DNA from: Episyrphus balteatus
Lineage: Eukaryota; Arthropoda; Insecta; Diptera; Syrphidae
DNA: 64,000 nucleotides
Reading direction: 5' to 3'
NCBI RefSeq assembly: GCF_945859705.1
Contig: NC_079135.1
Coordinates: 80,298,253-80,362,252 of the forward strand
Position 1 is the stretch's first letter; every line of letters begins with the position of its first letter. A model generated the notes under the pieces. That model saw only the letters and a list, made by a program, of their open reading frames with translations. It ran no database searches and was not told the DNA's origin. The translations under genes were made by a program, and so were the position numbers. Positions 48,067-58,885 of the stretch are shown here, in pieces.

Positions 48067-51000
48067 ACTTTTGTCGTCGACTTTAGTCGTCGACTTTAGA
48101 CGTCGACTTTAGTCGTCGACTTTTGTCGTCGACTTTTGTCGTCGAATTTAGTCGTCGACTTTTGTCTTAGACTTTTGTCGTCGACTTTTGTCGTCGACTT
48201 TTGTCGTCGACTTTTGTCGTCGACTTTTGTCGTCGACTTTTGTCGTCGACTTTTGTCGTCGACTTTTGTAGTCGACTTTTGTCGTCGACTTTTGTCGTCG
48301 ACTTTTGTCGTCGACTTTAGTCGTCGACTTTAGACGTCGACTTTAATCGTCGACTTTTGTCGTCGACTTTTGTCGTCGACTTTTGTCGTCGACTTTTATC
48401 GTCGACTTTAGTCGTCGACTTTAGTCGTCGACTTTAGTCGTCGACTTTAGTCGTCGACTTTAGTCGTCGACTTTAGTCGTCGACTTTAGTCGTCGACTTT
48501 AGTCGTCGACTTTAGTCGTCGACTTTAGTCGTCGACTTTAGTCGTCGACTTTTGTCGTCGACTTTTGTCGTCGACTTTTGTGGTCGACTTTTGTCGTCGA
48601 ATTTTGTCATCGACTTTTGTCGTCGACTTTTGTCGTCGACTTTTGTCGTCGACTTTTGTCGTCGACTTTTGTGGTCGACTTTTGTCGTCGACTTTTGTGG
48701 TCGACTTTTGTCGTCGACTTTAGTCGTCGACTTTTGTCTTAGACTTTTGTCGTCGACTTTAGTCGTCGACTTTAGTCTTCGACTTTAGTCGTCGACTTTA
48801 GTCGTCGTCTTTGTCGTCGACTTTAGTCGTCGACTTTAGTCGTCGACTTTAGTCGTCGACTTTAGTCGTCGACTTTAGTCGTCGACTTTAGTCTTCGACT
48901 TTAGTCGTCGACTTTTGTCGTCGACTTTTGTCGTCGACTTTTGTCGTCGACTTTTGTGGTCGACTTTTGTCGTCGACTTTAGTCGTCGACTTTAGACGTC
49001 GACTTTAGTCGTCGACTTTTGTCGTCGACTTTTGTCGTCGAAATTAGTCGTCGATTTTTGTCTTAGACTTTTGTCGTCGACTTTTGTCGTCGACTTTTGT
49101 CGTCGACTTATGTCGTCGACTTTAGTCGTCGTGTTTTGTCGTCGACTTTAGTCGTCGATTTTAGTCTTCGACTTTAGTCGTCGACTTTTGTCGTCGACTT
49201 TTGTCGTCGACTTTTGTCGTTGACTTTTGTCGTCGACTTTTGTCGTCGACTTTTGTCGTCGACTTTTGTCGTCGACTTTAGTCGTCGACTTTAGTCTTCG
49301 ACTTTAGTCGTCGACTTTAGTCGTCGTCTTTTGTCGTCGACTTTAGTAGTCGACTTTAGTCGTCGACTTTTGTCGTCGACTTTAGTCGTCGTCTTTTGTC
49401 GTCGACTTTAGTAGTCGACTTTAGTCGTCGACTTTAGTCGTCGACTTTAGTCGTCGACTTTTGTCGTCGACTTTTGTCGTCGACTTTTGTCGTCGACTTT
49501 TGTCGTCGACTTTTGTCGTCGACTTTTATCGTCGACTTTAGTCGTCGACTTTTGTCGTCGACTTTTGTCGTCGACTTTTGTCGTCGACTTTAAACGTCGA
49601 CTTTAGTCTTCGACTTTAGTCGTCGACTTTTGTCGTCGACTTTTGTCGTCGACTTTAGTCGTCGACTTTTGTCGTCGACTTTTGTCGTCGACTTTTGTCG
49701 TCGACTTTTATCGTCGACTTTTGTCGTCGAATTTTGTCGTCGACTTTTGTCGTCGACTTTTGTCGTCGACTTTAAACGTCGACTTTAGTCTTCGACTTTA
49801 GTCGTCGACTTTAGTCTTCGACTTTAGTCGTCGACTTTAGTCGTCGACTTTTGTCGTCGACTTTTGTCGTCGACTTTTGTCGTCGACTTTTGTCGTCTAC
49901 TTTTGTCGTCGACTTTTGTCGTCGACTTTAGTCGTCAACTTTTGTCGTCGACCTTAGTCGTCAACTTTTGTCGTCGACTTTTGTCGTCGACTTTTGTCGT
50001 CGACTTTTGTCGTCGACTTTTGTCGTCGACTTTAGTCGTCGTCTTTTGTCGTCGACTTTAGTCGTCGACTTTTATCGTCGACTTTTGTCGTCGACTTTTA
50101 TCGTCGACTTTAGTCGTCGACTTTTATCGTCGACTTTTATCGTCGACTTTAGTCGTCGACTTTTGTCGTCGACTTTTGTCGTCGACTTTTGTCGTCGACT
50201 TTAGTCGTCGACTTTTGTCGTCGACTTTTGTCGTCGACTTTTGTCGTCGAATTTTGTCATCGACTTTTGTCGTCGACTTTTGTCGTCGACTTTTGTCGTC
50301 GACTTTTGTCGTCGACTTTTGTCGTCGACTTTTGTCGTCGAATTTTGTCATCGACTTTTGTCGTCGACTTTTGTCGTCGACTTTTGTCGTCGACTTTTGT
50401 CGTCGACTTTTGTGGTCGACTTTTGTCGTCGACTTTTGTCGTCGACTTTAAACGTCGACTTTAGTCTTCGACTTTAGTCGTCGACTTTTGTCGTCGACTT
50501 TTGTCGTCGACTTTTGTCGTCGACTTTTGTCGTCGACTTTTGTCGTCGACTTTAAACGTCGACTTTAGTCTTCGACTTTAGTCGTCGACTTTTGTCGTCG
50601 ACTTTTGTCGTCGACTTTAGTCGTCGACTTTTGTCGTCGACTTTTGTCGTCGACTTTTGTCGTCGACTTTTGTCGTCGACTTTTGTCGTCGACTTTTGTC
50701 GTCGACTTTTGTCGTCGACTTTTGTCGTCGACTTTAGTCGTCGACTTTAGTCGTCGACTTTAGTCGTCGACTTTAGTCGTCGACTTTAGTCTTCGACTTT
50801 AGTCGTCGACTTTTGTCGTCGACTTTTGTCGTCAACTTTTGTCGTCGACTTTTATCGTCGACTTTAGTCGTCGACTTTAGTCGTCGACTTTTGTCGTCGA
50901 CTTTTGTCGTCGACTTTTGTCGTCGACTTTTGTCGTCGACTTTAGTCGTCAACTTTTGTCGTCGAACTTTTGTCGTCGAACTTAGTCGTCAACTTTTGTC

Positions 51001-53829
51001 GTCGACTTTTGTCGTCGACTTTTGTCGTCGACTTTTGTCGTCGACTTTAGTCGTCGTCTTTTGTCGTCGACTTTAGTCGTCGACTTTTATCGTCGACTTT
51101 TGTCGTCGACTTTTATCGTCGACTTTAGTCGTCGACTTTTATCGTCGACTTTAGTCGTCGACTTTTGTCGTCGACTTTTGTCGTCGACTTTTGTCGTCGA
51201 CTTTTGTCGTCGACTTTTATCGTCGACTTTAGTCGTCGACTTTTGTCGTCGACTTTTGTCGTCGACTTTTGTCGTCGACTTTTGTCGTCGACTTTTGTCG
51301 TCGACTTTTGTCGTCGACTTTAGTCGTCGTCTTTTGTCGTCGACTTTAGTCGTCGACTTTAGTCGTCAACTTTTGTCGTCGACTTTTGTCGTCGACTTTT
51401 GTCGTCGACTTTTGTCGTCGACTTTAGTCGTCGTCTTTTGTCGTCGACTTTAGTCGTCGACTTTAGTCGTCAACTTTTGTCGTCGACTTTTGTCGTCGAC
51501 TTTTGTCGTCGACTTTTGTCGTCGACTTTAGTCGTCGTCTTTTGTCGTCGACTTTAGTCGTCGAATTTTTTCGTCGACTTTTATCGTCGACTTTAGTCGT
51601 CGACTTTTGTCGTCGACTTTTGTCGTCGACTTTTGTCGTCGACTTTTGTCGTCGACTTTTGTCGTCGACTTTTGTCGTCGACTTTTGTCGTCGACTTTTG
51701 TCGTCGACTTTTGTCGTCGACTTTTGTCGTCGACTTTTGTCGTCGACTTTTGTCGTCGACTTTTGTCGTCGACTTTTGTCGTCGACGTTAGTCGTCGACT
51801 TTAGTCGTCGAATTTTTTCGTCGACTTTTGTCGTCGACTTTTGTCGTCGACTTTAATCGTCGACTTTAGTCGTCGACTTTTGTCGTCGACTTTTGTCGTC
51901 GACTTTTGTCGTCGACTTTTGTCGTCGACTTTTGTCGTCGACGTTAGTCGTCGACTTTAGTCGTCGAATTTTTTCGTCGACTTTTATCGTCGACTTTAGT
52001 CGTCGACTTTTGTCGTCGACTTTTGTCGTCGACTTTTGTCGTCGACTTTTGTCGTCGACTTTAATCGTCGACTTTAGTCGTCGACTTTTGCCGTCGACTT
52101 TTGTCGTCGACTTTAGTCGTCGACTTTTGCCGTCGACTTTTGTCGTCGACTTTTGTCGTCGACTTTTGTCGTCGACTTTTGTCGTCGACTTTTGTCGTCG
52201 ACTTTTGTCGTCGACTTTTGTCGTCGACTTTTGTCGTCGACTTTTGTCGTCGACTTTTGTCGTCGACGTTAGTCGTCGACTTTAGTCGTCGAATTTTTTC
52301 GTCGACTTTTATCGTCGACTTTTGTCGTCGACTTTTGTCGTCGACTTTTGTCATCGACTTTTGTCGTCGACTTTTGTCGTCGACTTTAATCGTCGACTTT
52401 AGTCGTCGACTTTTGTCGTCGACTTTTGTCGTCGACTTTTGTCGTCGACTTTTGTCGTCGACTTTTGTCGTCGACGTTAGTCGTCGACTTTTGTCGTCGA
52501 CGTTAGTCGTCGACTTTTGTCGTCGACGTTAGTCGTCGACTTTAGTCGTCGAATTTTTTCGTCGACTTTTATCGTCGACTTTAGTCGTCGACTTTTGTCG
52601 TCGACTTTTGTCGTCGACTTTTGTCGTCGACTTTAATCGTCGACTTTAGTCGTCGACTTTTGCCGTCGACTTTTGTCGTCGACTTTAGTCGTCTACTTTT
52701 GTCGTCGACTTTTGTCGTCGACTTTTGTCGTCGACTTTTGTCGTCGACTTTTGTCGTCGACTATTGTCGTCGACTTTTGTCGTCGACTATTGTCGTCGAC
52801 TTTTGTCGTCGACTTTAGTCGTCGTCTTTTGTCGTCGACTTTAGTCGTTGACTTTTGTCGTCGACTTTTGTCGTCGACTTTTGTCGTCGACTTTTATCGT
52901 CGACTTTTGTCGTCGACTTTTATCGTCGACTTTAGTCGTCGACTTTAGTCGTCGACTTTAGTCGTAGACTTTAGTCGTCGATTTTAGTCGTCGACTTTAG
53001 TCGTCGACTTTAGTCGTCGACTTTAGTCGTCGACTTTTGTCGTCGACTTTAGTCGTCGACTTTTGTCGTCGACTTTTGTCGTCGACTTTTGTTGTCGACT
53101 TTAGTCGTCGTCTTTTGTCGTCGACTTTAGACGTCGACTTTTGTCGTCGACTTTTGTCGTCGACTTTTGTCGTCGACTTTTGTCGTCGACTTTTGTCGTC
53201 GACTTTTGTCGTCGACTTTTGCCGTCGACTTTTGTCGTCGACTTTAATCGTCGACTTTAGTCTTCGACTTTAGTCGTCGACTTTTGTCGTCGACTTTTGT
53301 CGTCGACTTTAGTCGTCGACTTTTGTCGTCGACGTTTGTCGTCGACTTTAGTCGTCGTCTTTTGTCGTCGACTTTAGTAGTCGACTTTAGACGTCGACTT
53401 TTGTCGTCGACTTTTGTCGTCGACTTTTGTCGTCGACTTTTGTCGTCGACTTTTGTCGTCGACTTTTGTCGTCGACTTTTGCCGTCGACTTTTGTCGTCG
53501 ACTTTAGTCGTCGACTTTAATCGTCGACTTTAGTCTTCGACTTTAGTCGTCGACTTTTGTCGTCGACTTTTGTCGTCGACTTTAGTCGTCGACTTTTGTC
53601 GTAGACTTTAGTCGTCGATTTTAGTCGTCGACTTTAGTCGTCGACTTTAGTCGTCGACTTTTGTCGTCGACTTTTGTTGTCGACTTTAGTCTTCGACTTT
53701 AGTCGTCGACTTTAGTCGTCGACTTTTGTCGTCGACTTTTGTCGTCGACTTTTGTCGTCGACTTTAGTCGTCGTCTTTTGTCGTCGACTTTAGTAGTCGA
53801 CTTTAGTCGTCGACTTTTGTCGTCGACTT
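48067..53829 (+). repeat. 13-bp SalI satellite, second block (about 5.8 kb)
   Basis: The same monomers and polarity as the main block, resuming directly after the 5' end of the non-LTR element. Positions 48067-48300 and 48963-49200 share the same variant order (TTTAGACGTCGAC, TCGAAnTTAGTCG, then GTCTTAGAC), giving a local unit of about 0.9 kb. From about 51.56 kb onward the block is the start of copy B of the large duplication. Plus-strand open frames, including those over 100 codons at 51.0-52.5 kb, are repeat artefacts. Confidence 0.96.
53826..53829. repeat. Left 4-bp target site duplication of the LTR element
   Basis: ACTT immediately precedes the LTR terminus at 53830 and matches 61212-61215. 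Confidence 0.85.
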
Positions 53830-54090
53830 TGTGATGTGCTTTTTTGTCAAAGGCTGAGGTTTCGCTCGCCGGATTCCAAAGTACAAATTAAAGTAAGCAC
53901 TTAACTTTAATCAAAAGGTTTTACTTTTATTATACTCTTAAAACTTAAAATATTAATTAACAACAAACAATTCTCTCAATATTTATGGTCTGGTTCCGGT
54001 TCTTGTTGATTTCTTCAGGTCGGTCAGCGGCTTCCTTCAACTTCTTTAGCGGGGAAGGGTTTTGGTTGTTAGGTAGATCTTGGATTGCTC

Positions 54091-55127
54091 CCGGTAAAAT
54101 CACGGCGTTGCCACCGGTAAAAATCACGGCGTTGCCACCGGTAAAAATCACGGAGTTGACCCCGGTAAAAATCTCGGCGTTACCACCGGTAAAAATCACG
54201 GCGTTGCCACCGGTAAAAATCACGGAGTTGCCCCCGGTAAAAAATCACGGCGTTGCCACCGGTAAAAATCACGGAGTTGCCCCCGGTAAAAATCACGGCG
54301 TTGCCACCGGTAAAAATCACGGCGTTGCCACCGGTAAAAATCACGGCGTTGCCACCGGTAAAAATCGCGGAGTTGCCCCCGGTAAAAATCACGGCGTTGC
54401 CACCGGTAAAAATCACGGAGTTGCCCCCGGTAAAAATCACGGCGTTACCACCGGTAAAAATCACGGCGTTACCACCGGTAAAAATCACGGAGTTGCCCCC
54501 GGTAAAAATCACGGAGTTGCCCCCGGTAAAAATCACGGCGTTACCACCGGTAAAAATCACGGAGTTGCCCCCGGTAAAAATCACGGCGTTGCCACCGGTA
54601 AAAATCACGGCGTTGCCACCGGTAAAAATCACGGAGTTGCCCCCGGTAAAAATCACGGCGTTACCACCGGTAAAAATCACGGAGTTGCCCCCGGTAAGAA
54701 TCACGGCGTTACCACCGGTAAAAATCACGGAGTTGCCCCCGGTAAAAATCACGGCGTTACCACCGGTAAAAATCACGGAGTTGCCCCCGGTAAAAATCAC
54801 GGCGTTGCCACCGGTAAAAATCACGGAGTTGCCCCCGGTAAAAATCACGGCGTTGCCACCGGTAAAAATCACGTAGTTGGCCCCGGTAAAAATCACGGCG
54901 TTACCACCGGTAAAAATCACGGAGTTGCCCCCGGTAAAAATCACGGCGTTGCCACCGGTAAAAATCACGGAGTTGCCCCCGGTAAAAATCACGGCGTTGC
55001 CACCGGTAAAAATCACGGCGTTGCCACCGGTAAAAATCACGGAGTTGCCCCCGGTAAAAATCACGGCGTTGCCACCGGTAAAAATCACGGAGTTGCCCCC
55101 GGTAAAAATCACGGAGTTGCCTCCGGT
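54091..55127. repeat. 24-bp tandem array inside the 3' LTR (43 units)
   Basis: Units start CCGGTAAAAATCACGG and continue with one of three 8-base endings: CGTTGCCA, AGTTGCCC or CGTTACCA. The changes are linked, since AGTT always goes with CCC and CGTT with CCA. The first and last CCGGT lie 1032 bp apart, exactly 43 periods; the first unit is one base short and another (about 54236) one base long. Because 24 is a multiple of three, frames stay open on both strands. Confidence 0.95.
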
Positions 55128-55778
55128 AATCTGGTACACTGGTCGGTTATATTATTTAGACCCCTTACCGCTGGTGGGGGGAAGTCTAATAATTTAATTT
55201 TTTTATTTTACTAAGCTCCGTTTTAACTCCTGGAGTAACTTCTTCTTAAGATGATCACGATTGAATGATGATTTTGTCGTTTGTATGGCGGCTTCTTATA
55301 TTACTATTGAACTTAACTCAGTGTGAATTATTAAGCACAAAGAGTTATTTTCAATAGTTTTCTGTCGAACGAAAACATCTGCAAAATTTTCGTATTTTGT
55401 TTACATACTTGGACTATAGTGTTTAATGAATATTTCCCTTATTACTCCCCACACTTCAGCGAAACATATTCCATCGTTATCCACCACACCTCTCCTCATT
55501 CATGATTTTATTTTCATGAAACATATTCACCACAGAGCTCTGTTGTTCGTTCGCAAATCGATGCCATCAGCGTAGATCTTACTGATTGATAAGGAAATTT
55601 TCTCAATTCTCCTTTGTTATCAAAATTCTTCTTAACCAGTGTGGTGAATATCGATGCAGCGTTGTTGGTTGCTGTAGATCATGATTAGATGGGATTTTCT
55701 CTTCATGCGGGGTACATCGTGGGATCGATATCATTATTTTAAATAAATCAGGTAAAGGGCAGCAATGTTCAAGCAAAT

Positions 55779-55795
55779 TGTAATGCTTCATTACA
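55779..55795. other. Terminal hairpin at the outer edge of the 3' LTR
   Basis: On the minus strand the LTR starts TGTAATGAAGCATTACA, a perfect 7-bp inverted repeat around AAG. The identical sequence is at 61195-61211. It could be an integrase recognition feature or simply an extended terminal repeat. Confidence 0.7.
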
Positions 55796-55796
55796 A

Positions 55797-55810
55797 CTCA
55801 CCCCTTCTTC
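55797..55810 (-). other. Polypurine tract (plus-strand primer site)
   Basis: The minus strand reads GAAGAAGGGGTGAG immediately before the 3' LTR, in the expected position for the primer of second-strand DNA synthesis. One T interrupts the purines, which is common in such tracts. Confidence 0.75.
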
Positions 55811-56437
55811 GGAGACGAGAACCTTCTCGTCTGAAATTATCTCTCGGGTAAAAAAAATAAAAGCAGCAAAATGATATGATATTTAAAAAAAAATAAATGA
55901 TAAAAAAAAACAAGTATTCAAAATATTGAAAATATTAATTTTAACTTTTTTTTTTTTTTTTTTGTTTTTTTGAGAGTAAGGTCGGATACGGGATAAAAAC
56001 AAATGTTACACTATTACTCTTAACATTTTTTTTTTTTTTAAATTTCGGTTGGATACGGGTTTGTATTCTGGTATGATTCGGGTAAACACAAAATTAAAGG
56101 AGAGAAAAAGAATAAAAATAGAAAAAAAAAATATATTTTTTTTTATTTGAATGCGGATACGGGAAATATAGGTTCAATTCGGGTAAAATAACTAAAAATA
56201 TATTTTTTTTTTTGAAATGAATCTTAAAAAAAAACTTTGTATTAATAATTCAGGTAATTTTTTTTTCTTAACCAAAAAAAAATTCAAAATAAAGGTTAAA
56301 CAAAAAATTTAGAGCGTTAAAAAAAACGATCCACTGCGTTCTGGGTAAATATAATAATTTTTTTTTTTTTTAGGAAAATTATGTAGGTAGGTACCTACTT
56401 TATTTTTTGTTTTTAATTTTCTCTTACGACGTTGCTT
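55811..56437 (-). other. Non-coding 3' region of the LTR element
   Basis: About 630 bp between the gag stop and the polypurine tract, where pol would lie in an autonomous element. It is AT-rich with many A and T homopolymers. Three or four diverged copies of a motif containing GGATACGGG followed by TTCGGGTAAA occur on the plus strand (about 55980-56350). No remnant of protease, reverse transcriptase or integrase is recognisable. Confidence 0.8.
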
Positions 56438-57346
56438 TCAAATTTTTTTTTTATTTTTAAAATTCGGTATTGCAGTTTTCTGGTTGGGATGTTTAATTTT
56501 TTTCTTTAATCGGATTTTTATATTTGCATTGTTGTTATCCGAATATTTTTCGGATTCGGCTTTGATTTTGTTAGCCTCGTTGATATTTGTGTTTCTGGGT
56601 TTTCGGTTTCGACGTTTGGAGCGGGTTGGTTGCCTTTTAGAGCAAACGGAAGGATCACCATTAGCCCTCATAGGGGCCTGCTGGGTTTCTTTTAAAACGG
56701 TATTGCATCGAATTTCCTTTGGTTTTGGTTGGTGGAATGAACGATTTTTGGGTTTTTCAAGTACGGTGAACCCATGGGGATGGCATGTGCAATCCCTACT
56801 CAGAACACATTCTTTTCCGCAGTGAGAGCAAAATTTTATGGGTTGATTCTTGCATTGGAACCGGGTATGACCTTGACGCTTACATTTCCAGCAATGAGAC
56901 CATCGGTAATATTCTGTAACAGGCTGTTTGCTCCTTTCAATAGACTTATTTCGGGCTGGGTCTGGGGCTAGGTAATACAAATTTTCTCTACATGTTTCAT
57001 AGTTATTAATAGTGTCCAGTTCAGAAACTTGTCGCCGTGGTTGTTGTTCTCGGAACGGATTCGGTTGGGTGTTTGGTACTGTTCTGGTGGTAGTGGTATT
57101 CAGGTTACGGCTTTCACTTTGAATGTATTCAAATTCCTCTGCCAGCTTAGTCAGCTCCTCTAACGTACGGAAATCTTTACGCCGGATGTAAAGATGGTAT
57201 TCTGGTCGGAGTCGGTCATATATGCGATCGACACTGTCGGTTATACGCATAGTAGGATGTTGGTGAATCAAATATTGGGCTGCCCTGATGAAATCCTTGG
57301 CCTTTTCTCGAGGGCCTTGTCTTTTTCTTGAAATTTCATCTTCCAA
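56438..57346 (-). CDS. gag, C-terminal part (capsid C-terminal region, nucleocapsid)
   Basis: Continues the gag frame after the in-frame stop at 57437-57439; the listed start is the first downstream Met and may not be used. Residues 1-80 look like the C-terminal part of a retrotransposon capsid (KAKDFI, then YDRLRPEYHLYIRRKDFRTL). A zinc knuckle follows at C152-C165, CWKCKRQGHTRFQC, matching CX2CX4HX4C exactly. A second cysteine cluster at C173-C186 (CSHCGKECVLSRDC) has the right spacing for the outer cysteines but Val where His is expected. The tail is very basic (RSKRRNRKPR), fitting RNA binding. It ends well before the LTR with no pol frame after it. Confidence 0.8.
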   Translation of the reverse strand: MEDEISRKRQGPREKAKDFIRAAQYLIHQHPTMRITDSVDRIYDRLRPEYHLYIRRKDFRTLEELTKLAEEFEYIQSESRNLNTTTTRTVPNTQPNPFREQQPRRQVSELDTINNYETCRENLYYLAPDPARNKSIERSKQPVTEYYRWSHCWKCKRQGHTRFQCKNQPIKFCSHCGKECVLSRDCTCHPHGFTVLEKPKNRSFHQPKPKEIRCNTVLKETQQAPMRANGDPSVCSKRQPTRSKRRNRKPRNTNINEANKIKAESEKYSDNNNANIKIRLKKKIKHPNQKTAIPNFKNKKKI

Positions 57347-57436
57347 TTTGTGAACGAATCGAATGGGGAGGAAATGTCCTAGAAATGCTTGGTGGAAATC
57401 GTCCCAGCTTCTGAACCCTCCTCGGTTAATGCGGTA

Positions 57437-58408
57437 TTACTCCAAAGCTGATCCTCGAAAAATTTCTGGGAGAGCCCGCAACATGTCACACGATTGTATC
57501 CTGTATGATTCGGTAAGCTCCTCTATGCGTCTTATAAACTCCAACGCGCTCCCGGAGCCGTCGAATCGTAGACCCCATTTTCGGACTGTATTTAATACTT
57601 CGGCATCTCGGTTCATAAGTATTCTATCGTATGAAAATTTTTCTGGTAAAGTTGTTCTTGGGTAGTTAACAATCGGATTATGGCTTGGTAGTTGAGTAGC
57701 TACTGAAGTGGTTGGCATCTCTGTGCTCGGGATTTTGTCGGTGATTTTATACTGACCTGGTAACGAACATGGGACGTATGACATGGTCGTTTTTGGCCCC
57801 ATATTTTGAGTATCTTCATCCGGATAGTAAAAAGGTCGGTATTCAGGTAACTTCGTCATCTGTTCGAGCTCAGTAATAGCGGTATGGGCTGCTGAAGTGA
57901 TAGTCGTAACGGCTGGTCTTGCAAGATTTGATGGGTAGTACCAATCTCTATAATCAGGGTGCCGAGTCATCTTCTCCAGGTCGTTGATTGCAGCGTAAGT
58001 AGCTGGGGTATATATCGGTTTCTGATGTTTTTGTAACTCTGGTACTCGGTACTGGTATTCTGTATACTCTGTTTGCTGTATCTTTCCGTTGGTATTAGAT
58101 CCACTCGGATATACAGTAACGCTCTCGATTTCAAAAGAGTCTTTGGAAGAAACGGGGATAGTTGGAGGGGCGTCTTCATGATACTCCCTTTCGGCAACCA
58201 ACCTTTCCATTTCTTCACACAAGTTTTGCATGGATTTTCGGACTCTGGCTTCTTTGATGTGTGCGCTGAAGCTTGCACGCAGGGCAGCCACGGTACCTTC
58301 GGTACTCAAGCCTAGTTGAGCCATCCTTTGCTTGAGCTCCTCCTTATTAAGAAGATAAATTGCTCCTATACTAGAAAATATGTCGAAGCTATCTCCTTCT
58401 TCAGACAT
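57437..58408 (-). CDS. gag, N-terminal part, ending at an in-frame TAA
   Basis: A 323-residue frame starting at an ATG in good context (GCCAAAATG), preceded two codons upstream by an in-frame TAA, which fixes the start. Residues 16-50 (LLNKEELKQRMAQLGLSTEG) look like a SAP-type helix-turn-helix, as seen at the N-terminus of some insect gypsy Gag proteins. Two related segments, 137-159 and 174-196, share the pattern A-x2-AI-x-(D/E)LE-x-MT-x2-P-x-YR-x2-YYP. Residues 275-323 (KWGLRFDGSGSALEFI...ALPEIFRGSALE) are the start of an Arc/gypsy-type capsid domain. The frame stops with TAA (57437-57439) inside that domain and stays open in the same frame beyond, so gag is broken by one nonsense codon, or depends on stop suppression. 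Confidence 0.82.
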   Translation of the reverse strand: MSEEGDSFDIFSSIGAIYLLNKEELKQRMAQLGLSTEGTVAALRASFSAHIKEARVRKSMQNLCEEMERLVAEREYHEDAPPTIPVSSKDSFEIESVTVYPSGSNTNGKIQQTEYTEYQYRVPELQKHQKPIYTPATYAAINDLEKMTRHPDYRDWYYPSNLARPAVTTITSAAHTAITELEQMTKLPEYRPFYYPDEDTQNMGPKTTMSYVPCSLPGQYKITDKIPSTEMPTTSVATQLPSHNPIVNYPRTTLPEKFSYDRILMNRDAEVLNTVRKWGLRFDGSGSALEFIRRIEELTESYRIQSCDMLRALPEIFRGSALE

Positions 58409-58864
58409 TTTGGCTTAAAACGGGAATTCGGTCGGGTTCGGGTACGGATGTTTTTCGGTTGTGTTTGGACCTCGTGGGATTTTAGAGATACGGACGGTAG
58501 ATAACCTGTCGGTTCGGTACGGGTACGGTAATTTTTCGGTTTTTGGTTTTTTTAATCCTCTTGGGATTAAAAAAAAAACAGGCGGTATGTAACCTCTGGG
58601 TTCGGTGGGGGTACGGTCGGTGTGTAACCTTTCGGTTCGGTGCAGGTTCGGTAAAATTTTTTTTTTTTTAATTTGATAAGTTTGCTCGACCTTGAAGGTC
58701 GCCTTACTTTTAGGTAAGGGTACAGAATTTAAAAAAAAAAAATCGAAGTGTTCAGAAAATGTTTTGGTGACCAAATTGTTATTAATTAAATTGAATGTTG
58801 TTTTAGGCCGTTTTTCCCCTTTTTAAGATTTAAGAGTTTGTTTGTTTCGGTAAAGACCTTTAAG
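58409..58864 (-). other. Leader between primer binding site and gag
   Basis: About 456 bp, presumably carrying packaging signals. It is rich in degenerate repeats of TTCGGTNCGGGTACGG and of GGTNNGTAACCTNTCGG type on the plus strand (58430-58660). An upstream frame of 119 codons (58774 to 58415) lies in the same frame as gag and ends two codons before its ATG. Its low-complexity proline- and arginine-rich product looks like translated leader repeats, and I do not call it a gene. Confidence 0.7.
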
Positions 58865-58882
58865 GTCCCTGCTCGGGCGCCA
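58865..58882 (-). other. Primer binding site, tRNA-Lys type
   Basis: The minus strand reads TGGCGCCCGAGCAGGGAC, three bases inside the 5' LTR end. It is complementary to the 3' end of a tRNA-Lys(UUU)-type primer with a single difference (G at position 11, where the common site has A), which still allows a G-U pair. It confirms the minus-strand orientation of the element. Confidence 0.88.
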
Positions 58883-58885
58883 ATT

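Larger units (their letters stand above)
53830..55795 (-). repeat. 3' LTR (1966 bp)
   Basis: Direct repeat of 58886-61211, ending with an imperfect TGT...ACA pair. The LTR is built around a 24-bp tandem array (54091-55127), with unique flanks of about 260 and 670 bp. It is 360 bp shorter than the other LTR, exactly fifteen 24-bp units, with no other length difference. Open frames in it are produced by the 24-bp period. Confidence 0.95.

Noticed and set aside
55811..56437. Possible pol remnant downstream of gag
   Set aside because: I looked for protease, reverse transcriptase and integrase motifs in all frames and saw only short AT-rich low-complexity frames.
58415..58774. 119-codon upstream frame before gag
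   Set aside because: In frame with gag but stopped two codons before its ATG. Composition reflects leader repeats. It could be an upstream regulatory frame, but the sequence offers no evidence.
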